Assembly: GCF_000981585.1 (NCBI RefSeq)
Contig: NZ_LN831776.1
Span: forward strand, 7,383,216-7,447,215
Direction: 5' to 3'
Source: Paenibacillus riograndensis SBR5
GTDB lineage: Bacteria; Bacillota; Bacilli; Paenibacillales; Paenibacillaceae
Length of the DNA: 64,000 nt
A program made the position numbers and the translations under genes. This document shows positions 9,025-17,585 of this stretch, piece after piece (within the stretch, counting starts at the first letter, position 1; each line of letters begins with the position of its first letter). Under the pieces are notes generated by a model. That model worked only from the letters and a program-made list of their open reading frames with translations, ran no database searches and had not been told where the DNA came from.

Positions 9025-10533
9025 CTACAGCAGTGGAGACATCAGCCTTGCCGCCGATTCCAGCACCCGCTCCAGCAGCCGTTTGTTCATAAACGTCTCA
9101 TGCACAATCTGGCGGGTCGACAGCAGGTCGCGCTCAAAGTCGGCCACAATCCGGGAGACACTTTCCGTCTGCAGCAGCAGCGCATTGACCTCAAAGTTCA
9201 AATGGAAGCTGCGCATGTCCATGTTCGCTGTGCCTATGGTTGCAATTTCGCCATCGGTGATCAGCAGCTTGGAGTGAATGAAGCCCTTCTCATACTCATA
9301 GATCTTCACACCGGATTCCAGCAGCGCCGGGAAATAGGAGTGTGAGGCCAGAAAAGGAAGCCATTTATCCGGTTTGGCCGGGAACAGCAGCCGCACATCC
9401 AGCCCGGACATCGCGGCTACCCGCAGCGCCGTTAAAATATCTTCATCCGGGATAAAGTATGGGGTAGCGATCCATACCGACTTTTCCGCCGAGGTGATCA
9501 TCGAGAAGAAAATATTTTTCAGCGCACGGCGCTCGTTATCCGGCCCGCTGGCGATAATCTGTACCGCCCCGTCGCCATTCGTGAACCGCAGCTGCGGGGA
9601 GAGGTAGTCCTGCTCGAGAATTTTTTCGCCTGTTGTGTGCATCCAGTCCTGCAGGAAAATAATCTGCATCGTCCGCACCGCTTCACCCCGGAGCAGCATA
9701 TGGGTATCGCGCCAGAATCCGTAGGTCTTGCTGCGGCTGAGATATTCATCGCCAACATTCAGCCCGCCCATGAAGCCGACATCTCCGTCAATCACGACAA
9801 TTTTGCGGTGGTTGCGGTAGTTGACCCGGCTGGAGAAAAAAGAAGTGGAATTGCCGTAGGCCGCCACCTGAACTCCGGCATCGCTTAATTCCTTCAGAAA
9901 GGCGCGGGACAGCTGAATGCTTCCTACCGCGTCATACATAAATCTGACGGCAACGCCCGCACGGGCTTTTTCAATCAGAATCTGCTGAATGCGGGTCCCG
10001 ATATGATCGGCCCGAAAAATATAATATTCCATATGGATATGGTGCTGCGCCTGACGCAGCTCCAGCAGCAGTGTGCCGAACGTTTCCTCACCATTGGTCA
10101 GGATGCGTGTCTCGGAATTGAATGAAATCGGGGTTCGTGCCAGCCTCTGCGACAAGCCCAGCAGCTTCTGCCGGGTGGTGTCAAAGATCGACCAGTCCTG
10201 ATGCATGCGCAAAGCATCATTCTCAATCCGCTCATAGGCCATCTGGTCACGTTGAGCTTTTTTATCATATTTGCGCCGTTTGAACACATTTTGTCCGAAC
10301 AGGAAATAAAGAATGAGTCCCACCACCGGAATCAAGGCCAGCAGCAGAATCCATGACATCGTAGTGGAGGGATTACGGTTCTCCATAAAAATACCGAGGC
10401 CAATGGAAATGACAGTCAATGTAGAGAAAACACTGACAATGGTCCCGACGGTGCTGCCCAACAAGCCGAAGCCAAAGTAATAAAATGCCAATAAAGCTGC
10501 AATAATGACTATAGCTTGCAATCCTCTTCTCAT
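9025..10533 (-). CDS. cls: Cardiolipin synthase
   Basis: Cardiolipin synthase condenses two phosphatidylglycerols to cardiolipin and glycerol at the membrane. The 502-residue protein has two N-terminal transmembrane segments (about residues 8-28 and 35-60), a PLDc_N domain, and two canonical HKD motifs: NHRKIVVIDGDVGFMGGLNV near residue 240 and FIHSKLLITDGEIATIGTAN near 420, each with the following GxxN. The start lies just upstream of the first hydrophobic segment behind an AAGGTAGG-like site. It lies tail to tail with another PLD-superfamily gene. Confidence 0.95.
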   Translation of the reverse strand: MRRGLQAIVIIAALLAFYYFGFGLLGSTVGTIVSVFSTLTVISIGLGIFMENRNPSTTMSWILLLALIPVVGLILYFLFGQNVFKRRKYDKKAQRDQMAYERIENDALRMHQDWSIFDTTRQKLLGLSQRLARTPISFNSETRILTNGEETFGTLLLELRQAQHHIHMEYYIFRADHIGTRIQQILIEKARAGVAVRFMYDAVGSIQLSRAFLKELSDAGVQVAAYGNSTSFFSSRVNYRNHRKIVVIDGDVGFMGGLNVGDEYLSRSKTYGFWRDTHMLLRGEAVRTMQIIFLQDWMHTTGEKILEQDYLSPQLRFTNGDGAVQIIASGPDNERRALKNIFFSMITSAEKSVWIATPYFIPDEDILTALRVAAMSGLDVRLLFPAKPDKWLPFLASHSYFPALLESGVKIYEYEKGFIHSKLLITDGEIATIGTANMDMRSFHLNFEVNALLLQTESVSRIVADFERDLLSTRQIVHETFMNKRLLERVLESAARLMSPLL

Positions 10534-10684
10534 AGATAACCTACCTTCTCTTTCTGCCTTTCATCACGAAAATGACACATTTATATATTACATGAAGAAT
10601 CTATTTCTTCCTAGCCAGTATCCGCTGCAAAACAGTAATTTCAACAATAATGTAACCTCTCGGCCGCCTTCAACGTAGCAACAT

Positions 10685-10713
10685 TTGAAATGGCTCCCGT
10701 TCTATACTATAAT
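10685..10713 (+). promoter_or_regulatory. Sigma-A-type promoter of the TetR/RND unit
   Basis: TTGAAA (10685-10690) and a perfect TATAAT (10708-10713) are separated by 17 bp, 57 bp upstream of the TetR start. Confidence 0.7.
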
Positions 10714-10724
10714 CGGTTTGACTA

Positions 10725-10746
10725 AGGAGTCAATTACAGAACTCCT
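10725..10746. promoter_or_regulatory. Candidate TetR operator
   Basis: Inverted repeat AGGAGT-N10-ACTCCT immediately downstream of the -10 box, between promoter and start codon. The position would allow repression by the TetR-type protein encoded next. Confidence 0.45.
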
Positions 10747-10769
10747 GGGTCAGAGAGGAGTCGCTTTCT

Positions 10770-11699
10770 TTGGCAGCTGATAAAACTACGGATAAAAAGG
10801 AGCAAATTATCAAAACAGCCATGCAGCTATTCGCTGTGAAAGGCTCGTCCTCCACTTCCATGCAGGAGATTGCCGAGTTATGCGGGATATCCAAGGGCAG
10901 TCTCTATCTGGTATTCAAATCCAAGGAGGAGCTGGAGCGCAGCATTTATATATATTGCTTTCGCATGATCCGCGATCCCTTGCAGCAGGAAGAACAGAAC
11001 AGCTCAAGAACGCCGCGCGAGAAGCTGCGCAACCAGATTGAGATTCTGCTTCACCATGTGTACGAGCTGCGCGAGTTTTTCCAGCGGCAATTTCAGGAGC
11101 TGGCCGGAAAAGGAATGACAGATGCGCCCGAATGGCTGCGCAAGATTAATGGTCCATTGCTGAAGTGGAGCCAGAATAAGCTGGAAACCCTATATGGAAA
11201 GGAGGTCCTGCCTTATACAGGAGAATTGTTCCTGCTCGGGCATGGAATGATTCATTCCTATATTTTTTTGCTGTTCAACCACGAGTCTTTCGTTTCCATT
11301 CCGCGTCTTGCCAACCATCTGGTGGATGTATTGGACATCGTGGTAGCAGGTCTGCACGCCGGCCGGCCGGCCCCCCTGTTCTCCTCCATAGCCCTGGAGA
11401 GCTGGATGGAGAATTATGAAGCCGGCAGCCACCGTAATCCTTTGCAGCTCCTCAAAGAAATGAAGGAACGGTTGCATGCCGGCTCCGGGGCAGACCCGCA
11501 CAGTACAGAGGATGCCTTGGAATCGATAGCCATTCTGGAAAGCGAAATTCTCATGCCTCATCCGCGCAAGGCGATTATCCTGGGGATGATTGGCAACCTC
11601 CAGAGCTATCCTGCGGTTCATCCGCAGCTGGAGGATCTGAAGAAACTATGTTCGTTTCACATGCAGGGTGTATGCGGTTTTCATGAACCCGGCATATAG
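10770..11699 (+). CDS. TetR/AcrR family regulator of the RND pump
   Basis: An N-terminal TetR DNA-binding domain (residues 8-55; the recognition helix region reads SMQEIAELCGISKGSLYLVFKSKEEL) is followed by a long ligand-binding part. At 309 residues it is about 100 longer than a typical TetR protein, and the C-terminal third matches nothing I recognise. Translation starts at a TTG (10770-10772) nine bases after AGAGGAG. The gene lies 96 bp before an RND transporter in the same direction, the classic arrangement for a local repressor of an efflux pump. Confidence 0.88.
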   Translation: MAADKTTDKKEQIIKTAMQLFAVKGSSSTSMQEIAELCGISKGSLYLVFKSKEELERSIYIYCFRMIRDPLQQEEQNSSRTPREKLRNQIEILLHHVYELREFFQRQFQELAGKGMTDAPEWLRKINGPLLKWSQNKLETLYGKEVLPYTGELFLLGHGMIHSYIFLLFNHESFVSIPRLANHLVDVLDIVVAGLHAGRPAPLFSSIALESWMENYEAGSHRNPLQLLKEMKERLHAGSGADPHSTEDALESIAILESEILMPHPRKAIILGMIGNLQSYPAVHPQLEDLKKLCSFHMQGVCGFHEPGI

Positions 11700-11795
11700 C
11701 GGCAGCAGAGAGAGAAAGACGGATAGGCAGTACATGCAGATTTTATACTGGAGGCGTTCCCTACGGAAGGCCCGAGAGGAGCAGAAACGTAACTT

Positions 11796-14700
11796 ATGAA
11801 AAGCCTCATTAACTTTTCGCTCAGAAACAAATTCGCTATTTGGCTTCTGACCATTATTATTGTGTTCGCCGGTCTGTACAGCGGCCTGACCATGAAGCAG
11901 GAAACACTGCCTAATATCAGCATCCCTTATCTCAGTATCACAACCATTTACCCGGGAGCTGCACCTGAGGGCGTGGTGAACGATGTCAGCAAGCCGCTGG
12001 AGCAGAAGCTCCGCAATGTGGACGGCGTGAAGACATTGACCTCGAACTCGCTCGAAAACGCCTCAAGCATCACCATTGAATTTGATTACGGCACAAATCT
12101 GGATAATGCTACGGCAGCCGTGCGCGAGGCGCTGAATGAAGTTGCCCTGCCGGATAATGTGCAGAAACCGCAGATTTCACGGTTCAGCCTGAGCTCTCTG
12201 CCGGTGATTTCACTCAGTTTGTCCGACAACAGCTCCTCCGATCTGGAGAGCCTGACCCGCATCGCCGAGAATGATATCCGTCCGGCTCTGGAAGATATCG
12301 AAGGGGTAGCCTCCGTGCAGATTGCCGGACAATATGTCAAAGAAGTCACGCTGAAGTTCAACCAGGATAAGCTGAAACAGTACGGGCTGACCGAGGATAC
12401 CATTAAAGGAATCGTCCAAGGCTCTTCCCTGCGCGTGCCGCTTGGACTCTTCACAATGGAGGAGTCGCAGAAAGCCGTTGTTGTGGATGGCAATGTTACG
12501 ACCGTTGATGATCTGAAAAACCTGAGCATCCCCGTTGTGCCCTCCGGCGCAGCAGGTGCGGGTGCAGCTGGCGGAGCCCCGGCAAGTGCAGGCACACCTG
12601 CAGGTACAGGTGCAGCCGGTGGAGCCGGAGCAACGGGCGCACCCGGTAATGCCGCTGGCAATGCAGCCGGCGGAGCAGCTATGACCGGACTGCCGACCGT
12701 CAAGCTGGGAGAGCTGGCCAATATCGAGGTTACAGGGAAATCGGAGTCCATATCCCGCACCAACGGCAAGGAATCCATCGGGATTCAGATCGTAAAAGCC
12801 AATGATGCCAACACAGTAGATGTGGTTAACGGCGTCAAGGACAAGACGGATGAACTGAAGAAGCAATACAAATCGATGGATCTTACCGTTCTGCTGGACC
12901 AAGGAAAGCCGATTGAGGATTCCGTAAACACCATGCTGTCCAAGGCTGCCTTTGGCGCCCTGTTCGCCGTGCTGATCATTCTGCTCTTCCTGCGGAATAT
13001 CCGCTCGACGATTATTTCCATCATCTCTATTCCATTGTCCCTGCTGATCGCAGTTCTCTGCCTGCGCCAGATGGACATTACCCTGAATATGATGACTCTG
13101 GGAGCAATGACCGTCGCCATTGGGCGTGTCGTCGATGACTCGATTGTCGTCATTGAGAACATCTACCGGCGCCTGAGTCTATCCGGTGAGAAGCTGCGGG
13201 GCCGGGAGCTGATCAGCGCGGCCACACGTGAAATGTTCGTGCCGATCATGTCCTCCACGATCGTTACCATCGCTGTGTTCCTACCGCTCGCTTTTGTCAG
13301 CGGTATGGTGGGCGAGCTGTTCCTGCCTTTTGCCCTCACGATGGTATTCGCTCTGCTGGCTTCACTGATCGTGGCGATTACCCTGGTGCCCGCACTCGCA
13401 CACTCGCTGTTCCGCAACGGCCTGAAGAAAGGCAAGAACAGCCACAGCGAAAAGCCGGGCAGAATGGCTGCCGGCTATCAGAAAATTCTGGACTGGTCCC
13501 TCTCCCATAAGCTGATTACCTTCGGGGTAGCCGTGCTTCTGCTGGTGGGCAGCTTGTTCCTGATCAAACCGATCGGTGTGAGCTTCATGCCTTCCCAGGA
13601 AGAGAAAAACGTAATGCTCACCTTCTCTCCAAAAGCCGGACAAACGCTGGAAGACGTGAAGGAGCAAGGCCTGAAAGCCGAGAAATACATTCTGGCTCAA
13701 AAGCATTTGGATAAAATGCAGTATTCCATCGGCGGCGGCGGCCCGTTCGGTATGGGCTCCGGCAATTCCGGGCTGTTCTATGTAACCTATGACAGTGATA
13801 CTCCGGATTTTGATACCGTCAAAGAAAACCTGATTGAAGGTCTGACCAAAGAGGTGCCGGATGGGGTCTGGGGCGATATGTCCGGCATGTCAGGCGGGGG
13901 TCTTGGCGGCAATACGCTGACCGTGAACATTTTTGGAGACAGTCTGGATCAGCTTAAGCCGGTAGCCGACGAAATTGCCGGCATTGTGCAGGCGGACACC
14001 GGCAACTTCAAGGATGGAAAGACCAGCCTCTCCGAAGCCTACGATCAATACACCATCGTTGCCGATCAGGCGAAGCTTAGTTCTCTCGGCCTTACCGCCG
14101 GACAAATAGCCATGAAGCTTAGTCCTGCCGGTACCCGCCCAGTGCTGACTGAGGTAGCGATGGACGGTAAAAATTATAATGTCTATATTGAAACTGACAA
14201 GGATACGTACAGCAGCATTCAGGAAATGGAAAAGGCTACGCTGACCTCCCCGCTGGGCATTACGGTGCCGATTGGCGAGGTAGCCAAGATTGAGAATGGC
14301 ACTTCGCCGGACTCCATTACACGCGAAGACGGTAAAATGAAGGTTGATGTCACCGCTGAGATTATCTCGAGTGACGTGAACAGTGCTTCGAACAGCGTCA
14401 AGGAAAAAATCGACGCGCTCGATCTGCCGGATGGCGTGACCGTCACCTTCGGCGGTGTAACCGAGCAGATTAACGATACGTTCGGACAGCTTGGAGTTGC
14501 CATGGCGGCTGCCATTGCCATCGTGTACTTCGTGCTCGTGGTTACCTTCGGCGGCGGTCTGGCCCCGTTCGCTATCCTGTTCTCCCTGCCGTTCACCGTC
14601 ATCGGTGCACTGGTTGCCCTGCTGCTGGCCGGAGAAACCCTCAACGTCTCGGCGCTCATGGGCGCACTGATGCTGATCGGGATCGTCGTCACCAATGCGA

Positions 14701-14993
14701 TTGTCTTGATCGACCGTGTAATCCACAAGGAAAAAGAAGGGATGTCTACACGCCAAGCCTTGCTTGAAGCCGGAGCCACCCGCTTGCGTCCGATCCTGAT
14801 GACCGCACTGGCGACCATCGGCGCATTGCTGCCGCTCGTATCCGGTCTCGAAAACAGCGCCGGCATCATCTCCAAGGGCCTCGGTGTAACAGTAATCGGC
14901 GGTCTGGTCAGTTCCACCCTGCTGACCTTGGTTGTTGTGCCGGTAGTGTATGAGTTCCTGATGAAATTCCGCAGCAAAAAAGTGTATGAATAA
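11796..14993 (+). CDS. RND family efflux transporter, AcrB/SwrC type
   Basis: A 1065-residue proton-driven transporter with twelve membrane segments in the RND pattern (one at the N-terminus, blocks at about 390-560 and 900-1060) and two large extracytoplasmic loops. Conserved parts include the N-terminal NKFAIWLLTIIIVFAGLYSG and GRVVDDSIVVIENIYR in TM4, with Asp residues of the proton relay. There is no adaptor or outer-membrane gene, as in Bacillus SwrC/YerP, which exports surfactin and other amphipathic compounds. A Gly/Ala/Pro-rich insert of about 55 residues (nt 12540-12690) lies in the first extracytoplasmic loop. The substrate is unknown. Confidence 0.93.
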   Translation: MKSLINFSLRNKFAIWLLTIIIVFAGLYSGLTMKQETLPNISIPYLSITTIYPGAAPEGVVNDVSKPLEQKLRNVDGVKTLTSNSLENASSITIEFDYGTNLDNATAAVREALNEVALPDNVQKPQISRFSLSSLPVISLSLSDNSSSDLESLTRIAENDIRPALEDIEGVASVQIAGQYVKEVTLKFNQDKLKQYGLTEDTIKGIVQGSSLRVPLGLFTMEESQKAVVVDGNVTTVDDLKNLSIPVVPSGAAGAGAAGGAPASAGTPAGTGAAGGAGATGAPGNAAGNAAGGAAMTGLPTVKLGELANIEVTGKSESISRTNGKESIGIQIVKANDANTVDVVNGVKDKTDELKKQYKSMDLTVLLDQGKPIEDSVNTMLSKAAFGALFAVLIILLFLRNIRSTIISIISIPLSLLIAVLCLRQMDITLNMMTLGAMTVAIGRVVDDSIVVIENIYRRLSLSGEKLRGRELISAATREMFVPIMSSTIVTIAVFLPLAFVSGMVGELFLPFALTMVFALLASLIVAITLVPALAHSLFRNGLKKGKNSHSEKPGRMAAGYQKILDWSLSHKLITFGVAVLLLVGSLFLIKPIGVSFMPSQEEKNVMLTFSPKAGQTLEDVKEQGLKAEKYILAQKHLDKMQYSIGGGGPFGMGSGNSGLFYVTYDSDTPDFDTVKENLIEGLTKEVPDGVWGDMSGMSGGGLGGNTLTVNIFGDSLDQLKPVADEIAGIVQADTGNFKDGKTSLSEAYDQYTIVADQAKLSSLGLTAGQIAMKLSPAGTRPVLTEVAMDGKNYNVYIETDKDTYSSIQEMEKATLTSPLGITVPIGEVAKIENGTSPDSITREDGKMKVDVTAEIISSDVNSASNSVKEKIDALDLPDGVTVTFGGVTEQINDTFGQLGVAMAAAIAIVYFVLVVTFGGGLAPFAILFSLPFTVIGALVALLLAGETLNVSALMGALMLIGIVVTNAIVLIDRVIHKEKEGMSTRQALLEAGATRLRPILMTALATIGALLPLVSGLENSAGIISKGLGVTVIGGLVSSTLLTLVVVPVVYEFLMKFRSKKVYE

Positions 14994-15024
14994 GGCTTGA
15001 TGACCAATTGAAATAATAAAAAAC

Positions 15025-15061
15025 AAGGCGCTCTTCCTTATGTGGAAGGGTGCCTTATTTT
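15025..15061 (+). terminator. RND gene terminator
   Basis: Stem AAGGCGCTCTTCC/GGAAGGGTGCCTT with a 6-nt loop, followed by ATTTTT, about 30 bp after the transporter stop. Confidence 0.9.
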
Positions 15062-15095
15062 TGGAGAAATGTTATATCCTACCTATGAATATTCG

Positions 15096-15254
15096 TGGTA
15101 TAATCACACAAGCACTGCTAAACTACCTCAAAAGAAATAGACCGCCCTACCCAAAGGAAACGGTCTATTTCTTGACTATTTTTCCGAAAGCCACCGCCCT
15201 TAAAAGCGGCTGTTGCACCAGAGAACCGTGTTAGCGCACGGTTCTCTTTTTTTT
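15096..15254 (+). ncRNA. Candidate small RNA with promoter and terminator
   Basis: Downstream of the RND terminator there is an extended -10 promoter TGGTATAAT (15096-15104), followed by two clear hairpins and a U8 terminator. Hairpin one has arms AAATAGACCG (15135-15144) and CGGTCTATTT (15161-15170), with a C-rich loop containing CCCTACCC. A smaller CCGC/GCGG hairpin follows near 15193-15210. The terminator stem is AGAGAACCGTG/CACGGTTCTCT (15220-15247). Any open frame inside lacks a ribosome binding site. C-rich loops are typical of Gram-positive small RNAs that pair with Shine-Dalgarno sequences. This is inference; it could also be a stacked terminator region. Confidence 0.45.
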
Positions 15255-15334
15255 ACGCTTGTTCTGGCTCTATGATAACATGCTGATCCTGTATTTCAAT
15301 CGCTCACGCTAGATAATTCCCAGCCCAGCTCCGT

Positions 15335-16030
15335 TTACGCCATTGTAGCCGCGCTGCTCTCCAGCGAAGTCTTCCAGGCGCGCAGCATCTGCAGATCCTG
15401 CGGCAGGAATTCCTCCAGCATATGGCTGAGTCCAAGGTAGAGCGGACTATCCGTTGCGGCATTCAGCCGCTCGCAGAACTGTGGTGTCCATCTCAGCAGA
15501 TGCTCTTCCAGGAAACGCTCCTGAATCTCCAGCAGCTCCATAGCACTGCGGATGGAGAAGCTGTTGTACAGCATCCGCTCATGCATTACTGCCATGAATT
15601 CCAGCTCTATGGAAATATGATCATCGGCTTCACCGCCGCATTTCTTGAAGACAATTCCTGCCGAAGCATATACATCGGAGAGCACGTTGCAGAATTCTTC
15701 CTCACGGCCCAGCTCGGCTGCTTCACGTGCCACAATAGTGCTGGCTGCACGCTCATTCATAAGGCGCATATATTCATGGGTCTCCCGCTCGCAGATCTGT
15801 GGGAGCGCTGAAGGCTCCTGGCTGCAAAGGTACCGTTTCAGTTCACGTCCGCCTTCCGTCATCTCCGCTGCGACACCAAGCTGGCGGTTTCGAATCCACT
15901 GGGCGACCAGTGACAGACTAGGCTTGCGCCCATAAAAATCCACTAATAATTGATATATTAATCCCCGGCTCTCCAACCAACGGCTGAATGCCTCCGGCAC
16001 GACGAGCGATGGAACAGTTGGTATAGTCAT
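15335..16030 (-). CDS. TorD/DmsD/NarJ-like molybdoenzyme chaperone
   Basis: This all-helical, 231-residue protein has the features of redox-enzyme maturation chaperones: the LSDVYASAGI segment, ISIELEFMAVMHERML in the middle (E-L-x-F-x-x-L motif) and FLEEHLLRWTPQFCERL with later SPLYLGLSHMLEEFL. Such proteins bind the twin-arginine leader or apo form of a molybdopterin enzyme and hold it until cofactor is inserted. It is divergent from moaA, which makes the cofactor, supporting the call. No molybdoenzyme is adjacent; the closest in the window begins at 48947. It starts at an ATG behind GGGAGGA. Confidence 0.75.
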   Translation of the reverse strand: MTIPTVPSLVVPEAFSRWLESRGLIYQLLVDFYGRKPSLSLVAQWIRNRQLGVAAEMTEGGRELKRYLCSQEPSALPQICERETHEYMRLMNERAASTIVAREAAELGREEEFCNVLSDVYASAGIVFKKCGGEADDHISIELEFMAVMHERMLYNSFSIRSAMELLEIQERFLEEHLLRWTPQFCERLNAATDSPLYLGLSHMLEEFLPQDLQMLRAWKTSLESSAATMA

Positions 16031-16359
16031 TTTGCAAATCCTCCCTATTGGTTTGCCGGGCGCTTATCGCTTGTCTCTTGCAAGGCGGGCGTTATCCGGT
16101 CTAATCAAAGCTGTGCTCTTCGCAAAAGTGAGTGGAATGTAAACTGATAATACTTCCGCACCTAAATTATATCGGAAAAGTGAAACGCTTTCGGTGAGCA
16201 TTCTATGACCATTCCCCGAAATTGTCGCACTTCTGTCAAAATTGGCCTTTGCCATTTCGGTTTCATCACATATTATTTAGGTTGTCTTGTTTCTATCCGT
16301 TATAGCCTGTGTTCACCCCCTTTCCATTTCATTACGTGCACACTGCCATAACTATCGCA

Positions 16360-16388
16360 TTGACGGGGCTGTCAACAATCTTTAAAAT
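16360..16388 (+). promoter_or_regulatory. moaA promoter with overlapping inverted repeat
   Basis: TTGACG (16360-16365) and TAAAAT (16383-16388) are spaced by 17 bp, 33 bp before moaA. An inverted repeat TTGAC-N6-GTCAA overlaps the -35 box and may be an operator. The remaining 16031-16359 divergent region shows no gene. Confidence 0.55.
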
Positions 16389-16420
16389 TTAAAATAAATA
16401 CATGCTGAAGGGAGCACAAC

Positions 16421-17422
16421 ATGGAACCCTTGACGGACCCTTTTGGACGACTGCATGATTACATGCGCATATCGGTTACAGACCGCTGCAACCTGCGCTG
16501 CATTTATTGTATGCCTGCGGAAGGAATGCAATTCCAGCCCCAGGACGAGATTATGAGCTATGAAGAAATTACCGCTGTTGTGAAGGCGCTCGCCCCTCTG
16601 GGGCTGAGCAAAATCCGTCTGACCGGAGGCGAGCCCCTGGTGCGCAAGGATTTGGACAAGCTTGTCTCCATGATTGCCGCCATCCCGGGCATTGAGGACA
16701 TCTCCCTTACTACCAACGGCCTGATGCTTCCCGCCAAAGCCGCCCTGCTCAAGCAGGCGGGCCTGTCACGGGTGAACATCAGCCTGGATTCCCTGCGCCA
16801 GGACCGTTTTGCCATGATCACCCGCGGCGGGGAAGTCGCCAAAGTGCTGAAGGGGATTGAAGCCGCTGAGGCGGCGGGCCTCTCCCCGATCAAGCTCAAT
16901 GTTGTGCTCATGAAGGGCATCAACGATGATGAGATCAAGGACTTCATCTCGCTGACCCTGAACAGCCCGCTGAATGTGCGGTTCATTGAATATATGCCCA
17001 TTGGCAGCGCAAGCGATGCCTGGCGCCAGACGTATCTGCCGCTGGAAACCGTAGTTGAAGCCTGCCATGAAGCAGGCTGGGCCACGGAAGAGGCAGACAT
17101 GCCGTCCGGCAACGGCCCTTCCCAGAACCGGCGGGTGGTCGGTGCGCGCGGAACCTTCGGGCTGATCCATCCCGTAAGCGAGCATTTCTGCGACAATTGC
17201 AACCGGCTGCGCCTAACGGCAGACGGGCACATCAAGGCCTGCCTCTACTGGGCGGACGAATACAATGTCCGTCCTCTGACCAGCGATCCCGCAGCCGTGC
17301 AGGCCTTATTCCGCCAAGCCTTGGGCAACAAGCCGCATAACCACGAAATGGCGCTCGCCCTGGAGCGTAAAGCGCAGAGTCATACCCCGACCGTGCGGCG
17401 CATGTCGCAAATCGGGGGTTAG
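16421..17422 (+). CDS. moaA: GTP 3',8-cyclase MoaA
   Basis: MoaA is a radical-SAM enzyme that, with MoaC, converts GTP to cyclic pyranopterin monophosphate, the first step of molybdenum cofactor synthesis. The radical-SAM cluster C-x3-C-x2-C is at residues 23, 27 and 30 ([10 protein letters not shown]). The second 4Fe-4S site is [20 protein letters not shown] near residue 260. LTGGEPL, the SAM-binding GGE, is near residue 68. The C-terminal GG is replaced by a final IGG, as usual. The 333 residues are full length. The start ATG follows AAGGGAG. Confidence 0.97.
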   Translation: MEPLTDPFGRLHDYMRISVTDRCNLRCIYCMPAEGMQFQPQDEIMSYEEITAVVKALAPLGLSKIRLTGGEPLVRKDLDKLVSMIAAIPGIEDISLTTNGLMLPAKAALLKQAGLSRVNISLDSLRQDRFAMITRGGEVAKVLKGIEAAEAAGLSPIKLNVVLMKGINDDEIKDFISLTLNSPLNVRFIEYMPIGSASDAWRQTYLPLETVVEACHEAGWATEEADMPSGNGPSQNRRVVGARGTFGLIHPVSEHFCDNCNRLRLTADGHIKACLYWADEYNVRPLTSDPAAVQALFRQALGNKPHNHEMALALERKAQSHTPTVRRMSQIGG

Positions 17423-17440
17423 GCGGTCACGAAACATCAA

Positions 17441-17483
17441 ATAAACGGCAGGGCCATCCTTATCGGATCGCGCTGCCGTTTAT
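17441..17483. terminator. Hairpin between convergent moaA and receptor gene
   Basis: Perfect 11-bp arms ATAAACGGCAG (17441-17451) and CTGCCGTTTAT (17473-17483), placed between converging genes. The U-run is weak on both strands. Confidence 0.6.
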
Positions 17484-17585
17484 CGGATTCTGTGTCCGCA
17501 TAGCCATAAAAGTGACCTGTTTTTGCAAAATAACGCTTCTCCTGTCCGCATTAAGCTGCCTTCAGCTTACTTGGCATTAAGTCCC

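Noticed and set aside
12086..12902. 230-codon minus-strand frames
   Set aside because: Antisense shadows of the RND transporter gene.
15040..15234. 64-codon plus-strand open frame
   Set aside because: It starts inside the RND terminator and lacks a ribosome binding site; the structure fits an RNA better.
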